Notes: generated by a model not told the origin, from the letters alone. A DNA stretch of 29,576 nucleotides from JASFQI01 sp050115555 (GCA_050115555.1 JASFQI010000014.1:1-29576); one strand, 5' to 3'; shown: positions 18,001 to 24,910, numbered from the stretch's first letter. A program made the numbers and translations.

Positions 18001-18166
18001 GTGCCACCCCTTCATAGGTGGTGGTCACAAAGACATAGGGAATCGTAATGTCCGGAAAGGACTCCCGCGGCAAGGTAAGGTAGGAGTAGAGACCGGCTAT
18101 GACGATCAGAACGAGCAGAGCCAGCACCGTGACCTGGCGTTTAAGAGCGGCCTGGTTGACAAACAT
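15053..18166 (-). CDS. RND-family (AcrB/HAE1-type) efflux pump inner-membrane subunit
   Basis: A 1037-residue pump with the normal RND duplicated layout: TM1 near residues 12-30, a periplasmic porter domain, TM2-6 from about 335, a second porter domain from about 560, and TM8-12 from about 865. The conserved N-terminal LPRESFPDITIPYVFV and the TM4 segment LGMLVDNGIVIVENI are clear. AcrB has two adjacent aspartates in TM4. Here they are D398-N399, so one proton-relay carboxylate is retained and the other is an amide, as I recall for several HAE1-like subgroups. The substrate is unknown. The ATG directly abuts the stop of the fusion-protein gene. No outer-membrane channel gene is nearby, so the pump presumably borrows a TolC-type protein encoded elsewhere. 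Confidence 0.94.
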   Translation of the reverse strand: MFVNQAALKRQVTVLALLVLIVIAGLYSYLTLPRESFPDITIPYVFVTTTYEGVAPQDMEELVTIPIERKLKGISDVEEIRSTSAEGISTVAVKFLPEIDLDDALQKVRDKVDQAKPDLPDDLPDEPVIQEVNFSDLPVIRVVLSGPFSLRRLQAFAEEFEDRFESISGVLDASLSGGLEREIHVEFDLDRVRAYNVPFSSLINAVRQSNVNMPGGSMDIGQGKYLVRVPEDFKHPSEIFSIVAFVRDGKPIYLRDVATIQDSYKDPLTRSRINGQKSVTLGIQKRSGENIVKVTDEVKQVVEEMRPLMPPSLRIDLTSDMSDDVRLMISDLENNIISGLILVLAVIFIFIGGRSAVFVALAIPYSMFMTFSLLTGMDVSLNMIVLFSLILALGMLVDNGIVIVENIYRHMQEGQPRQEAALKGTNEVAWPVITSTMTTLGAFVPMLFWPGIMGEFMGYLPMTLILALTSSLFVALVINPVLSARYQTVKQAKARKKKGKDKPGREPLVKRIYLALLKWALRHRFLIVLSGFVLLIGSIVAYGTYGKGTEFFPETEPRRAYVHIKAPEGTNLDASDRIVDQVEEIVSEYEDIRYVISNIGAEGGDPFSQGGTGTHISRVVLDFKDFHDRSRLSSEIIKEVRERILSTIHGADIQVEKEEEGPPTGPPVNLEISGKDILTLGELAEKVRKAVKDVPGLVDLKDNFVKGKPEIRVRVDKEKAALMGLDTYTIAYTVKAAINGAKVGVYREGKDEYDIIARLPEKDRRSMENLKRITVSGPQGEPIPLTSLAEVSLTSGLGAIMRLDQKRVVTVSGDVSGRLANDVIRDMEGILKQEISWPRGYTYQFTGEQKEQAKAQDFLSKAFVATIFLILLILLTQFDSLLTPLVILTSVVLSLIGVFVGLLVTGTAFGIIMTGIGVISLAGVVVNNAIVLIDYYNQLMTRGLASTEALIQAGLVRFRPVMLTAITTILGLLPMATGVSFDFRKLAWDIGGESSQWWGPMAVAVIFGLAVATLLTLVVVPVLCSLVHSMQTRFGRG

Positions 18167-19231
18167 CTACTTGACCTCCACCGGCAAGCCTTCTTCCACG
18201 TCGTTCTGACCCTTGACGATCAGGTGATCCCCGGCCTCGAGCCCCTCGGTGATCTGCACCCGGTCTCCTTCGATCACGCCGATGGACACGGTCCGGGCGT
18301 GCGCCACGCCCTCCTTCTCCACGTAGAGAATCCGCTCCCCGCTCTTGTCCACCAGAGCGAAGAGGGGTGATGTGAGGGCGTCCGGGATCACCCGGCGAAG
18401 GAACGCCACCCGGGCGATCATACCGGGACGAATGGCCCGGTCCGCGTTCGAGATGAGGACCCGAACCGGGAAGGTCTTGGTGGCGGCATCGGCCTTGTAC
18501 GGCACGAAATCCACCTTTCCGGGAATCCTCTGTTCCGGGAATGCATCAATACGCACCATCACGTCCTGTCCCTTTTCAATGAAGCGCACGTCCATTTCCG
18601 GTACATCCACGTTCACCTTGATCCGATCGACGTTCACGATATCTGCAAGGGGATCGCCCCGACCGATGAACTCACCCTGGTCCACGAAGAGGTGGTTGAC
18701 CACACCGTCCACGGGGGAGTAAATCATGCCCCGCTCGTAATACACGCGGGCCTGTTTCAGGTCGCCTTCAGCCACACTTCGCTCGGTACGGCTTCGGTCC
18801 AGTTCCTCCTTGGCAATGAGCTTTTTCTCGTAGAGTTCGACCCGGCGGCGGTACACTTCATCCGCCAGGTCGAACGCGGCCTGGGCCTGGTCCAGGGCCG
18901 CCTTGAGACTGGAGACGTCCACCTTCGCGAGCAGGGCTCCCTTCTTTAACCTGTCCCCCTCGTCGGGCCCGATCCACTCCACCCGGCCGGCTGTGTCCGA
19001 CGGGACACGAACGTCCTCCCAGGCCTCGGTCTCTGCCGGAAGAATCATGATGTCCCGAATGGGCCGAGGTCGTACCTCCTCAATGGAAACCTGGATGTTG
19101 CGGCCCTGATCCTCCTGCCCCCCGACCTGTGCGCGGCTCTCCCGCTGCTCGCACCCCGTCGAAAAAAGGAGCGTGACAAGCAAGGCGAAGCCTGCGGCCG
19201 ATGCCATCCAACACATCTTTGGGTGTGACAT
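18167..19231 (-). CDS. RND periplasmic adaptor (membrane fusion protein), putative lipoprotein
   Basis: A 354-residue HlyD/AcrA-type adaptor that would bridge the RND pump to an outer-membrane channel. The N-terminus has a hydrophobic signal ending FSTGC (Cys27), a plausible though imperfect lipobox. A biotinyl-lipoyl-like half (RVEWIGPDEGDRLKKGALLAKVD), a helical hairpin (about 105-155) and the second lipoyl half (YSPVDGVVNHLFVDQGEFIGRGDPLADI) follow, then beta-barrel and membrane-proximal domains. ATG 19231 is chosen because GGAGAGGAAGGA precedes it on the minus strand. The frame extends to 19309, but the extra residues precede the signal peptide and look non-coding. There are no bases between its stop and the pump start. 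Confidence 0.92.
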   Translation of the reverse strand: MSHPKMCWMASAAGFALLVTLLFSTGCEQRESRAQVGGQEDQGRNIQVSIEEVRPRPIRDIMILPAETEAWEDVRVPSDTAGRVEWIGPDEGDRLKKGALLAKVDVSSLKAALDQAQAAFDLADEVYRRRVELYEKKLIAKEELDRSRTERSVAEGDLKQARVYYERGMIYSPVDGVVNHLFVDQGEFIGRGDPLADIVNVDRIKVNVDVPEMDVRFIEKGQDVMVRIDAFPEQRIPGKVDFVPYKADAATKTFPVRVLISNADRAIRPGMIARVAFLRRVIPDALTSPLFALVDKSGERILYVEKEGVAHARTVSIGVIEGDRVQITEGLEAGDHLIVKGQNDVEEGLPVEVK

Positions 19232-19358
19232 GACGCGTCCTTCCTCTCCTGCATACATCCGTTGTTCGTGCCCTCGTGGGATGCAGATCCGCGGGTGAAA
19301 AAGACCCAAAAAATACGAGGAGCACCTTGAAAAAACCGTTTCTTCCCCAACATCCCGC

Positions 19359-19958
19359 CTATCGACCCAGACCTTGAAATGCCATCCTCAAGAGCCGCTC
19401 CGGCCGGCAAGAGCCCGGGCGCCCGTGCGGGGACAAGTCGTGGTGAAAACAGAAGTCCAAGAGCCCCTGAACGAGCATGGCCACCTCTTCGGGTTCCGCA
19501 TCCGCGACCTCGTTTCTGTCCAGACCCTCCACGTAGATTGCCTGAATGGCCTGAAGCATGCGTCGGTGAAAGACGTTGTAGTCATAGTCCGGCACACCTT
19601 GAGGAGGGCCGAAGAGCAGGTTGTGAATCAGGCGGAATACGTTCGGATACTCGGCAATGCCCTCGTAGAGTCTGTGGTAAAGGAGAAGCAGCCGATCCAG
19701 CACCGTCCCCGGAGCATCGGCCACTTCTTCCAGAAGATCCAACTGCATGGCCCCTGCACTGTCCAGAATGGCCCGAAAGATGCCGGCCTTGCTCTGGAAA
19801 TAGTAGTAGAGAACGGGCTTGGTCACCCCGGCGCGGTCCGCGATCTTCTGGACCGTGGTCCCGGCAAAGCCCCTTTCCGCGAAGAGAGTGGTTGCAGCCT
19901 CCATCAGACGCTCGCTGGCATCCGGCCCAATCTGCTTCTTTTTTCTTTTCCCTGCCAT
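19359..19958 (-). CDS. TetR/AcrR-family regulator of the RND operon
   Basis: A 199-residue regulator with an N-terminal helix-turn-helix (TTVQKIADRAGVTKPVLYYYFQSKAGIFRAIL, about residues 35-66) and a divergent ligand-binding C-terminal half. The lysine-rich start (MAGKRKKKQ) is common in this family. It lies 127 bases upstream of the adaptor gene on the same strand, so it is probably first in the efflux operon and a local repressor. A strong palindrome at 20262-20277, about 300 bases upstream, is a possible binding site, though it is also well placed to control the rightward membrane-protein gene. Confidence 0.9.
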   Translation of the reverse strand: MAGKRKKKQIGPDASERLMEAATTLFAERGFAGTTVQKIADRAGVTKPVLYYYFQSKAGIFRAILDSAGAMQLDLLEEVADAPGTVLDRLLLLYHRLYEGIAEYPNVFRLIHNLLFGPPQGVPDYDYNVFHRRMLQAIQAIYVEGLDRNEVADAEPEEVAMLVQGLLDFCFHHDLSPHGRPGSCRPERLLRMAFQGLGR

Positions 19959-20261
19959 TCAATGTCCATTCAATCATCCGATCCCATCGTTTCGGGGTCG
20001 GAAGCTCATCATCATTAGGCATTCCGCAATCTACATGATCGATCACTCACCGCGCATTCCCGTTGGAGAGAAATGAAAAATGATAGAGTCGCAAAAAGCC
20101 GTGACACAGAGATTTGCCTCTAGCGATTCCAAGGCGTTACAGCATAGCCAACAGCGGTCGAGCGGGTTTTTGCGAGACCTTCAAAAACGGGTAAGCGATC
20201 CCTTTCCACAAACAAAGCGATCTCTCCTATCACGCACAAAACACAGAGGTCAAGGAAAATC

Positions 20262-20277
20262 TACCTACCGGTAAGTA
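20262..20277. promoter_or_regulatory. Palindromic operator candidate
   Basis: TACCTACCGGTAAGTA pairs at 7 of 8 symmetric positions around a perfect TACCGGTA core. Some flanking bases (20258-20260 with 20279-20281) are also symmetric. Form and size fit a TetR-family dimer site. It ends 14 bases upstream of the -35 box of the candidate promoter at 20292. Confidence 0.55.
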
Positions 20278-20291
20278 AATTCCCCTCGAAC

Positions 20292-20320
20292 TGGACAGCC
20301 CGGACCCCTTATGCTAGGAT
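20292..20320 (+). promoter_or_regulatory. Candidate promoter for the membrane-protein/J-domain gene pair
   Basis: TGGACA (20292-20297) is followed after 17 bases by TAGGAT (20315-20320). It lies 52 bases before the ATG at 20373. The match to the sigma-70 consensus is moderate. Confidence 0.45.
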
Positions 20321-20372
20321 CTTCATCAGCAAATGCGATCCGTCCAATAACCATTACTCGGAGGTGTGCTCC

Positions 20373-20957
20373 ATGGATTTCAAGACCCATTTTGAAACGG
20401 CTTGGGCGTTGACCCTGAGATACATCGCCCCTCTGATCCTGATGACGCTTGTCCAAGCCCTGGTGAGCGGCATCACGCTCGGGGTTCTGGCCCCAGTGAC
20501 CATGGCCGGGTACATGCACTCCATCCTGCTCATGGTACGCGAGGGGCGGGAGCCTCGTATTCAGGACATCTTCTCTCACATGCGGCTCTTTCTGCCACTC
20601 TTCCTCCTTGGATTGGTCTTTTTTATTGTGACCATCATTGGATTTGCCCTTTTCGTGCTCCCAGGCTTCCTGATCCTTCTTGCAATCGCCTTTGGATGCC
20701 TTTACGTCCTGCCTCTGATGACCGACAAGGGCCTGGGCGTTGTGGAAGCCATTCGGGAGAGTGTCCGGATGTCCACAGGCAAGAACACCCTGGATCAAAT
20801 CGTGATCATGATCGTTTACGTGGGCCTTTGTTCCGTGGGCGGTTCCGTGTTCATCGGCTGGCTCTTTACGCAGCCCTTTGCCACGGCCTTCCTCCTCTCT
20901 GTGTACGAGGAAAAAATCAAGTCTCCCGCGCGGGTCGAGTCCTCTCCCAAAGCCTGA
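20373..20957 (+). CDS. Small multi-pass membrane protein of unknown function
   Basis: A 194-residue hydrophobic protein with about five to six membrane segments (LRYIAPLILMTLVQALVSGITLGVLAPV; LFLPLFLLGLVFFIVTIIGFALFVLPGFLILLAIAFG; and a C-terminal pair). Between them lies a conserved-looking amphipathic stretch (MTDKGLGVVEAIRESVRMSTG). The layout recalls the DUF975/YciC-like membrane families, in which a similar EAIRxS segment follows a hydrophobic hairpin, but I cannot confirm membership. ATG 20373 has GGAGG 8 bases upstream. A GTG at 20364 in the same frame is less likely. A J-domain protein gene starts about 30 bases downstream, so the pair is probably one transcript. Confidence 0.75.
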   Translation: MDFKTHFETAWALTLRYIAPLILMTLVQALVSGITLGVLAPVTMAGYMHSILLMVREGREPRIQDIFSHMRLFLPLFLLGLVFFIVTIIGFALFVLPGFLILLAIAFGCLYVLPLMTDKGLGVVEAIRESVRMSTGKNTLDQIVIMIVYVGLCSVGGSVFIGWLFTQPFATAFLLSVYEEKIKSPARVESSPKA

Positions 20958-20988
20958 AGGCTCATCCCGGCGGTGCAAACGGTTTTTC

Positions 20989-21984
20989 GTGTATCTTCGA
21001 AAACGTCATCATCAAGGGGCCTTGCGCTATGAACTGTGCGAGTCCTACCTGAAAAACGGGACCTGGTATCACCGACCCCTGATCAACCTGGGCCCGGATC
21101 CCCGGGCCTGGGTCGAGTACCCGGGGGGCAACAGCTTTTACGTCCGTGAGGACCTGGAAGAGACGCTCCTGGATATTGGAGCCGACTTCACGGACCGCGA
21201 GCTGGAGTCCCTGTTTCTACCGTATGTGGATCCGCGCATTCGCCGGATCGTGGAGCAGTTCCAGCGGGCCGATCCCGTGCGGAAGCCTTGGAAAGCCTAT
21301 TCCCGCGATGAGCTGTTTCAACGCCAGCAGGCACTCCACGAGTTTGACAAACGACGGATCCACTACCTGCGTTGCGGCCGGGTGGACATCGGAAACCTGA
21401 ATGCACGTCCCTGGCCTTTTCTAAACGTCCTTCTCAACAAGAGCCGGGATGAAATCGAGCAGGTCCTGGAGGACATGGAGCGCGAGCTTCCGCCCTGGGA
21501 AACGCGGCCCTACCTTTACACGGCCCTGCGCTGTCAGGACCAGTTCCAGCACTTGCTCACGCGCAACCGCCCCGAGGCCCTGGACCCGGACAGGGTTGAC
21601 GACGTGTTTGTCCAGAACGTCTGCCGACTGAACCTTGACGGCTCCTTTTTCTCCGGGGTGCCCGGCCACGATCCTGACCGACTCCACGACTACCTGGTTC
21701 GCTATATCATCCTCTACTTCGACCAGCCGAGGCAGGGCCCCTGGCGGGAGTACGTGGAGGATTTCATCTGGAAAAGCCAGATCCCCGCGTTCAGCGGGAA
21801 CGAAAAGGAAGCGTGCCGCCTGCTGGGCATCGACCCCGAGGCGTTCCATGACATGGACCGCCGGAACCTCACCCGGGCGTACCGCGCCAAGGCCAAGGAA
21901 GCCCACCCGGACCGAGGCGGGGAGAACGAGACCTTTGTCCGCGTTCAAGCGGCCTATGAGCTCCTCCTTCAAAGGAAAAACTGA
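20989..21984 (+). CDS. Protein with C-terminal J (DnaJ) domain and uncharacterised N-terminal region
   Basis: The last 60 residues form a J domain (ACRLLGIDPEAF, then LTRAYRAKAKEAHPDRGGENETFVRVQAAYELLL). The HPD motif that activates Hsp70 ATPase is at residues 306-308. The preceding 270 residues have no glycine/phenylalanine linker or zinc fingers, so this is a class III type co-chaperone that would deliver a specific client to DnaK. The N-terminus MYLRKRHHQGALRYELCESY looks like the true start. GTG 20989 is therefore chosen, although it lacks a strong ribosome-binding site. The open frame reaches upstream to 20878, inside the membrane-protein gene, and that part appears to be read-through. 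The client is unknown. Confidence 0.8.
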   Translation: MYLRKRHHQGALRYELCESYLKNGTWYHRPLINLGPDPRAWVEYPGGNSFYVREDLEETLLDIGADFTDRELESLFLPYVDPRIRRIVEQFQRADPVRKPWKAYSRDELFQRQQALHEFDKRRIHYLRCGRVDIGNLNARPWPFLNVLLNKSRDEIEQVLEDMERELPPWETRPYLYTALRCQDQFQHLLTRNRPEALDPDRVDDVFVQNVCRLNLDGSFFSGVPGHDPDRLHDYLVRYIILYFDQPRQGPWREYVEDFIWKSQIPAFSGNEKEACRLLGIDPEAFHDMDRRNLTRAYRAKAKEAHPDRGGENETFVRVQAAYELLLQRKN

Positions 21985-22058
21985 CCCCTCGCCTGCCTGG
22001 CCTTCTGCGACTCCATCACATTTCTCTTGACAGGATCACATGGAAGAAAGATAATACT

Positions 22059-22070
22059 GACCAGTCGGTC
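22059..22070. promoter_or_regulatory. Upstream operator candidate GACC-N4-GGTC
   Basis: GACCAGTCGGTC is a 12-base inverted repeat with 4-bp arms, located about 50 bases upstream of a TATAAT box. It has the same architecture as the repeat at 22119-22130 and is probably a site for the TetR regulator encoded at 22146. It resembles TetR-family sites of the GACCGACTGGTC kind. Confidence 0.6.
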
Positions 22071-22111
22071 GGAAAGCAAGTAAAAATTTTATTAATGCAA
22101 TATTAATAAGT

Positions 22112-22117
22112 TATAAT
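22112..22117 (+). promoter_or_regulatory. -10 box of the export-operon promoter
   Basis: A perfect TATAAT lies in a very AT-rich stretch (22081-22118) within GC-rich DNA. The -35 position holds only TTATTA (22089-22094). Transcription would begin near 22124, inside the downstream inverted repeat and about 22 bases before the chosen ATG. Confidence 0.6.
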
Positions 22118-22118
22118 C

Positions 22119-22130
22119 GACCATTTGGTC
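22119..22130. promoter_or_regulatory. Downstream operator candidate GACC-N4-GGTC at the predicted +1
   Basis: GACCATTTGGTC has the same arms and spacing as the site at 22059-22070, 60 bases (close to six helical turns) away. Placed over the expected transcription start, it would block initiation when occupied. This is consistent with autorepression of the TetR gene that begins at 22146. Confidence 0.65.
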
Positions 22131-22145
22131 ATTTTTCGGTTTTCC

Positions 22146-22787
22146 ATGCCTTTGAAGCCTTCACAAAAACGAGAACGCATTATCGCGGCCGCTGCCCGGG
22201 TCTTTGCCCGAAAGGGCTTTTTCAGCGCCTCGGTGGCCGAAATCGCCACCGAGGCCGGCGTGGGGAAGGGCACGATTTACGGGTACGTCTCGAGCAAGGA
22301 CGACCTCTTCTTTGCGGTCTTTGAATGGATCGCCGAGACCTCCTGGACTAGGGCCCGCATCGGCGTATCCGCGCTGGGAGCCACGGCCTCTGAAAAGCTT
22401 CGCGCCCTGAGCCGGTCTCTTCTCGATCAGTGGGCCGACATGAACGAGTTCTACGGCCTGGTCATGGAGTTCTGGTCCGCCTCGGCCTCCTCGCAGCACC
22501 GTGACCGGTTCATGGACGTGTTTCGGCAAATCTACAGCAACTTTCGGGGCATTGTGTCCGGGCTCATTCTGGAAGGCATGGATCGAGGGGAGTTTCAGAA
22601 CGATGTGGACCCGGACGCCGTGGCCGCCGCCCTGGTGGGGACCTGGGACGCCCTGATTCTCCAGGCCTGGTTCGATGACACGTTCGATCTCGAAACCACC
22701 ACGGACCGCTTCCTTTCCGTGGTGCTTCGAGGCCTGGCGGCCCCGGAATGCCCTGCGCTGGACGGGCCGATTCGGAGGACACCATGA
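22146..22787 (+). CDS. TetR/AcrR-family regulator leading the LolA/ABC/barrel operon
   Basis: A 213-residue regulator. The helix-turn-helix is SVAEIATEAGVGKGTIYGYVSSKDDLFFAVFEWI (about 30-63), of the AcrR type, and the C-terminal ligand domain includes the DPDAVAAALVGTWDALILQ helix. ATG 22146 is preferred over TTG 22125, because 22125 would lie inside the operator at the predicted transcription start. Ribosome binding is weak at either, and the mRNA leader is short. The last codon overlaps the next gene's ATG (ATGA at 22784-22787), tying regulator and transporter synthesis together. Confidence 0.9.
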   Translation: MPLKPSQKRERIIAAAARVFARKGFFSASVAEIATEAGVGKGTIYGYVSSKDDLFFAVFEWIAETSWTRARIGVSALGATASEKLRALSRSLLDQWADMNEFYGLVMEFWSASASSQHRDRFMDVFRQIYSNFRGIVSGLILEGMDRGEFQNDVDPDAVAAALVGTWDALILQAWFDDTFDLETTTDRFLSVVLRGLAAPECPALDGPIRRTP

Positions 22788-23551
22788 CTTTTTTTTCCCG
22801 AACGCTTTTTCTTTTCGCCTTGCTTTTGCCGGTCCTGGTTCTCGGGCCGCGCGTTGTGCGGGCAATGGACGCCCAGCAACTCGTGGAAGCGAGCTTTCAC
22901 TACTACCGCGGAAAGACCTCGGTGAGCCGCGTGGACATGACCATCCACCGACCGGAATGGGAGCGGACCTTCACCATCAAGGCCTGGACACAGGGAGAAG
23001 ACACGAGTCTTTTCCGCACCCTGGCCCCGCCCAAGGACCGGGGGAACGGCACCCTGAAAAAGGGCCCCGAGATGTGGATGTACAACCCCAAGATCAACCG
23101 TGTGATCAAGGTGCCCCCTTCCATGATGAGCCAGGCCTGGATGGGATCGGACTTCTCCAACAACGACCTGGCCAAAAGCGACAGCCTGATCCGGGACTAC
23201 GACCACCGCATCCTGGGAACGGAGACCCGGGACGGCATGACCGTGTACCGGATCGAATCCATGCCCAAACCCATGGCGCCCGTGGTCTGGGGCAAGCAGA
23301 CCCTCTGCATTCGAGAGGATCACATCTTTCTCGAGGAGGTGTTCTACGACGAGGACATGCAGCCGGTAAAGGCTATGAGAGCGAGCGATATCCGCATGCT
23401 CGGGGGAAAGCTCTTTCCCGCGACGTGGACCATGCAAAAAGCGGACGCCCCGGACGAGTACACCCGCCTGGACTACCTGGAGGTGGAATTCGACGAGCCG
23501 ATCCCCGATGTCACCTTCACCCTCTCGAACCTGCGTTCGCCGGAGCGGTAG
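22784..23551 (+). CDS. LolA-like outer-membrane lipoprotein-sorting family protein
   Basis: A 255-residue exported protein. The signal peptide ends near VVRA (about residue 27). The mature protein is rich in beta strands and fits the outer-membrane lipoprotein-sorting/LolA-like fold. Typical stretches are LVEASFHYYRGKTSVSRVDMTI, GPEMWMYNPKINRVIKVPPSMMSQAWMGSDFSNNDLAKS and LDYLEVEFDEPIPDVTFTLSNL. These proteins form a periplasmic hydrophobic cavity for lipids or acyl chains. ATG 22784 has GGAGG 5 bases upstream. True LolA (about 200 residues) works with LolCDE; this longer type is often found next to FtsX-like ABC or RND/MMPL transporters. The following genes supply exactly such an ABC set. 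Confidence 0.85.
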   Translation: MTFFSRTLFLFALLLPVLVLGPRVVRAMDAQQLVEASFHYYRGKTSVSRVDMTIHRPEWERTFTIKAWTQGEDTSLFRTLAPPKDRGNGTLKKGPEMWMYNPKINRVIKVPPSMMSQAWMGSDFSNNDLAKSDSLIRDYDHRILGTETRDGMTVYRIESMPKPMAPVVWGKQTLCIREDHIFLEEVFYDEDMQPVKAMRASDIRMLGGKLFPATWTMQKADAPDEYTRLDYLEVEFDEPIPDVTFTLSNLRSPER

Positions 23552-23558
23552 AAAAAAT

Positions 23559-23574
23559 CAGGATTACAGGATTA
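23559..23574 (+). repeat. Tandem direct repeat of CAGGATTA
   Basis: Two exact copies of the 8-base unit CAGGATTA stand head to tail in the 73-base gap between the LolA-like gene and the first permease, followed by AAGGG. The purine-rich, AT-richer gap looks unlike the surrounding coding DNA and may be a remnant of an intergenic repeat family. Confidence 0.5.
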
Positions 23575-23624
23575 AAGGGATAGAGGAGTAAGGGGAAACG
23601 AATACACAAAAGGCAGCATGAGAA

Positions 23625-24869
23625 ATGACCTCTCTTACAATTCAGATGGCCTGGCGAAACGTGTGGCGGCACCCCCGTCGGAGTGTCCTGACCATGTCTG
23701 CCGTGGCGTTTGCCGCCCTGGTGCTCATCTTCATGCTTTCCTGGCAGTTCGGCTCCTATGAGACCATGATCAACTCGGCCGTCGCCGCCCACTCCGGCCA
23801 CCTCCAGATCCAGGCAGAGGGGTACCACGAAAAGCAGCGGATGGGGCAGGTGGTGCGCGATCCCGCCGCGATCCAGTCCCTGCTGGAGGCAATCCCTGAG
23901 GTCGCGGCGTATACGGCGCGAGCCAGCGCGTTCTCCCTGGTGTCCTCGAACGAGCGGAGCTATGCCGCACTCGTGGTGGGTATTGAGCCGGAGCACGAAG
24001 CCCGGGTCAGCACCCTCGAAACCCTGGTACGAGAGGGTGCATACCTCGCAACCGGTGATGGGAACGAGGCCTTGCTGGGACGGCTCCTGGCCCGTAATCT
24101 CCGGGTGGAGGTGGGTGACGAGGTGGTGCTCCTGGGACAGGGCAGGGACGGGTCCATCGCCGCCACTGCCGTGCGGGTCAAAGGCATCTTCGAATCCGGG
24201 CAGGACGAGCTGGACCGCTCCACCATGCAGATTCCCCTCCCCGTGTTTCAGGAGGTTTACGCGATGCGCGGGGCCGTGCACGAGGTGGTCGTGCTGGGCA
24301 AAAACCTGGATGCCGTTCCACGAATCAAGCAGCGTCTGGCCTCCGCGCTCCAAGAGAACCATGCAGGGGACGGCCTGGTGGTGCTCGACTGGAAGGAGCT
24401 CATGCCCGGGCTCATTCAAAGTATTCAGATGGACCTGGTCAGCGGGTTCCTCTTTTACGTGATCCTCATCCTGGTGGTGGCCTTCAGCATCATGAACACG
24501 TTTCTCATGGCCATCTTTGAACGCAAGAAGGAGTTCGGCGTGCTCATGGCGCTGGGGAGTCGACCGGGAAGGCTCTCCCGGCTGATCCTGGCCGAATGCA
24601 GCCTCATGACCGGCCTGGGTGTCGCCCTGGGGATCCTTTTGGGTATGGCCGTGACCGCTTACTTCCAGGCACACGGCATCCACTTCTCGGGGACCTCTGA
24701 GATCCTTCGGCAGTTCGGCCTTCCCGAGCGTATGTACCCGGAGCTCTCTCTCCTGTCCGTGAGTGTGGGCACGGCCGTGGTGCTCCTGATCACCTCGTTC
24801 GCCGTCATTTACCCGACCCTGCAAGTCCGTCGGCTTCGTCCGGTGGATGCGATGGCCGTACCCCAGTGA
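23625..24869 (+). CDS. LolC/E-type (FtsX/MacB-like) ABC permease 1
   Basis: A 414-residue inner-membrane permease with the FtsX-type layout. One TM lies near residues 20-42, a large periplasmic MacB-PCD-like domain runs to about 270, and three TMs follow near 274-298, 320-345 and 378-400. The cytoplasmic segment MAIFERKKEFGVLMALGS after TM2 is the family hallmark, and VRRLRPVDAMAV closes the protein. The N-terminus IQMAWRNVWRHPRR is nearly repeated in permease 2, so the pair is probably a LolC/LolE-like heterodimer from gene duplication. Such transporters extract lipids or lipoproteins from the inner-membrane outer leaflet rather than moving solutes through a pore. The ATG at 23625 lacks a strong Shine-Dalgarno sequence. 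Confidence 0.92.
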   Translation: MTSLTIQMAWRNVWRHPRRSVLTMSAVAFAALVLIFMLSWQFGSYETMINSAVAAHSGHLQIQAEGYHEKQRMGQVVRDPAAIQSLLEAIPEVAAYTARASAFSLVSSNERSYAALVVGIEPEHEARVSTLETLVREGAYLATGDGNEALLGRLLARNLRVEVGDEVVLLGQGRDGSIAATAVRVKGIFESGQDELDRSTMQIPLPVFQEVYAMRGAVHEVVVLGKNLDAVPRIKQRLASALQENHAGDGLVVLDWKELMPGLIQSIQMDLVSGFLFYVILILVVAFSIMNTFLMAIFERKKEFGVLMALGSRPGRLSRLILAECSLMTGLGVALGILLGMAVTAYFQAHGIHFSGTSEILRQFGLPERMYPELSLLSVSVGTAVVLLITSFAVIYPTLQVRRLRPVDAMAVPQ

Positions 24870-24910
24870 TGAAATAAGGGGCGGAATGCCCCCATGGAGA
24901 CCGTGAACCC

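Larger units (their letters stand above)
19959..20372. other. Divergent intergenic region, 414 bases
   Basis: This gap separates the leftward tetR-RND operon from the rightward membrane-protein gene. It contains a 9-bp inverted repeat with a 69-base interior (TCGCAAAAA at 20089-20097, TTTTTGCGA at 20167-20175), a strong palindrome at 20262-20277 and a candidate rightward promoter at 20292-20320. A 64-codon basic reading frame (20080-20274) has a weak GGAGAG upstream but no recognisable domain and is not called a gene. No clear tetR promoter was found. Confidence 0.55.

Noticed and set aside
20080..20274. 64-codon basic reading frame in the long intergenic region
   Set aside because: A weak GGAGAG is present, but the frame spans the inverted repeat and the palindrome and has no recognisable protein character.
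23517..24824. 435-codon frame opposite permease 1
   Set aside because: Antisense shadow, His/Gln/Gly-rich, no domain; permease 1 is clear.
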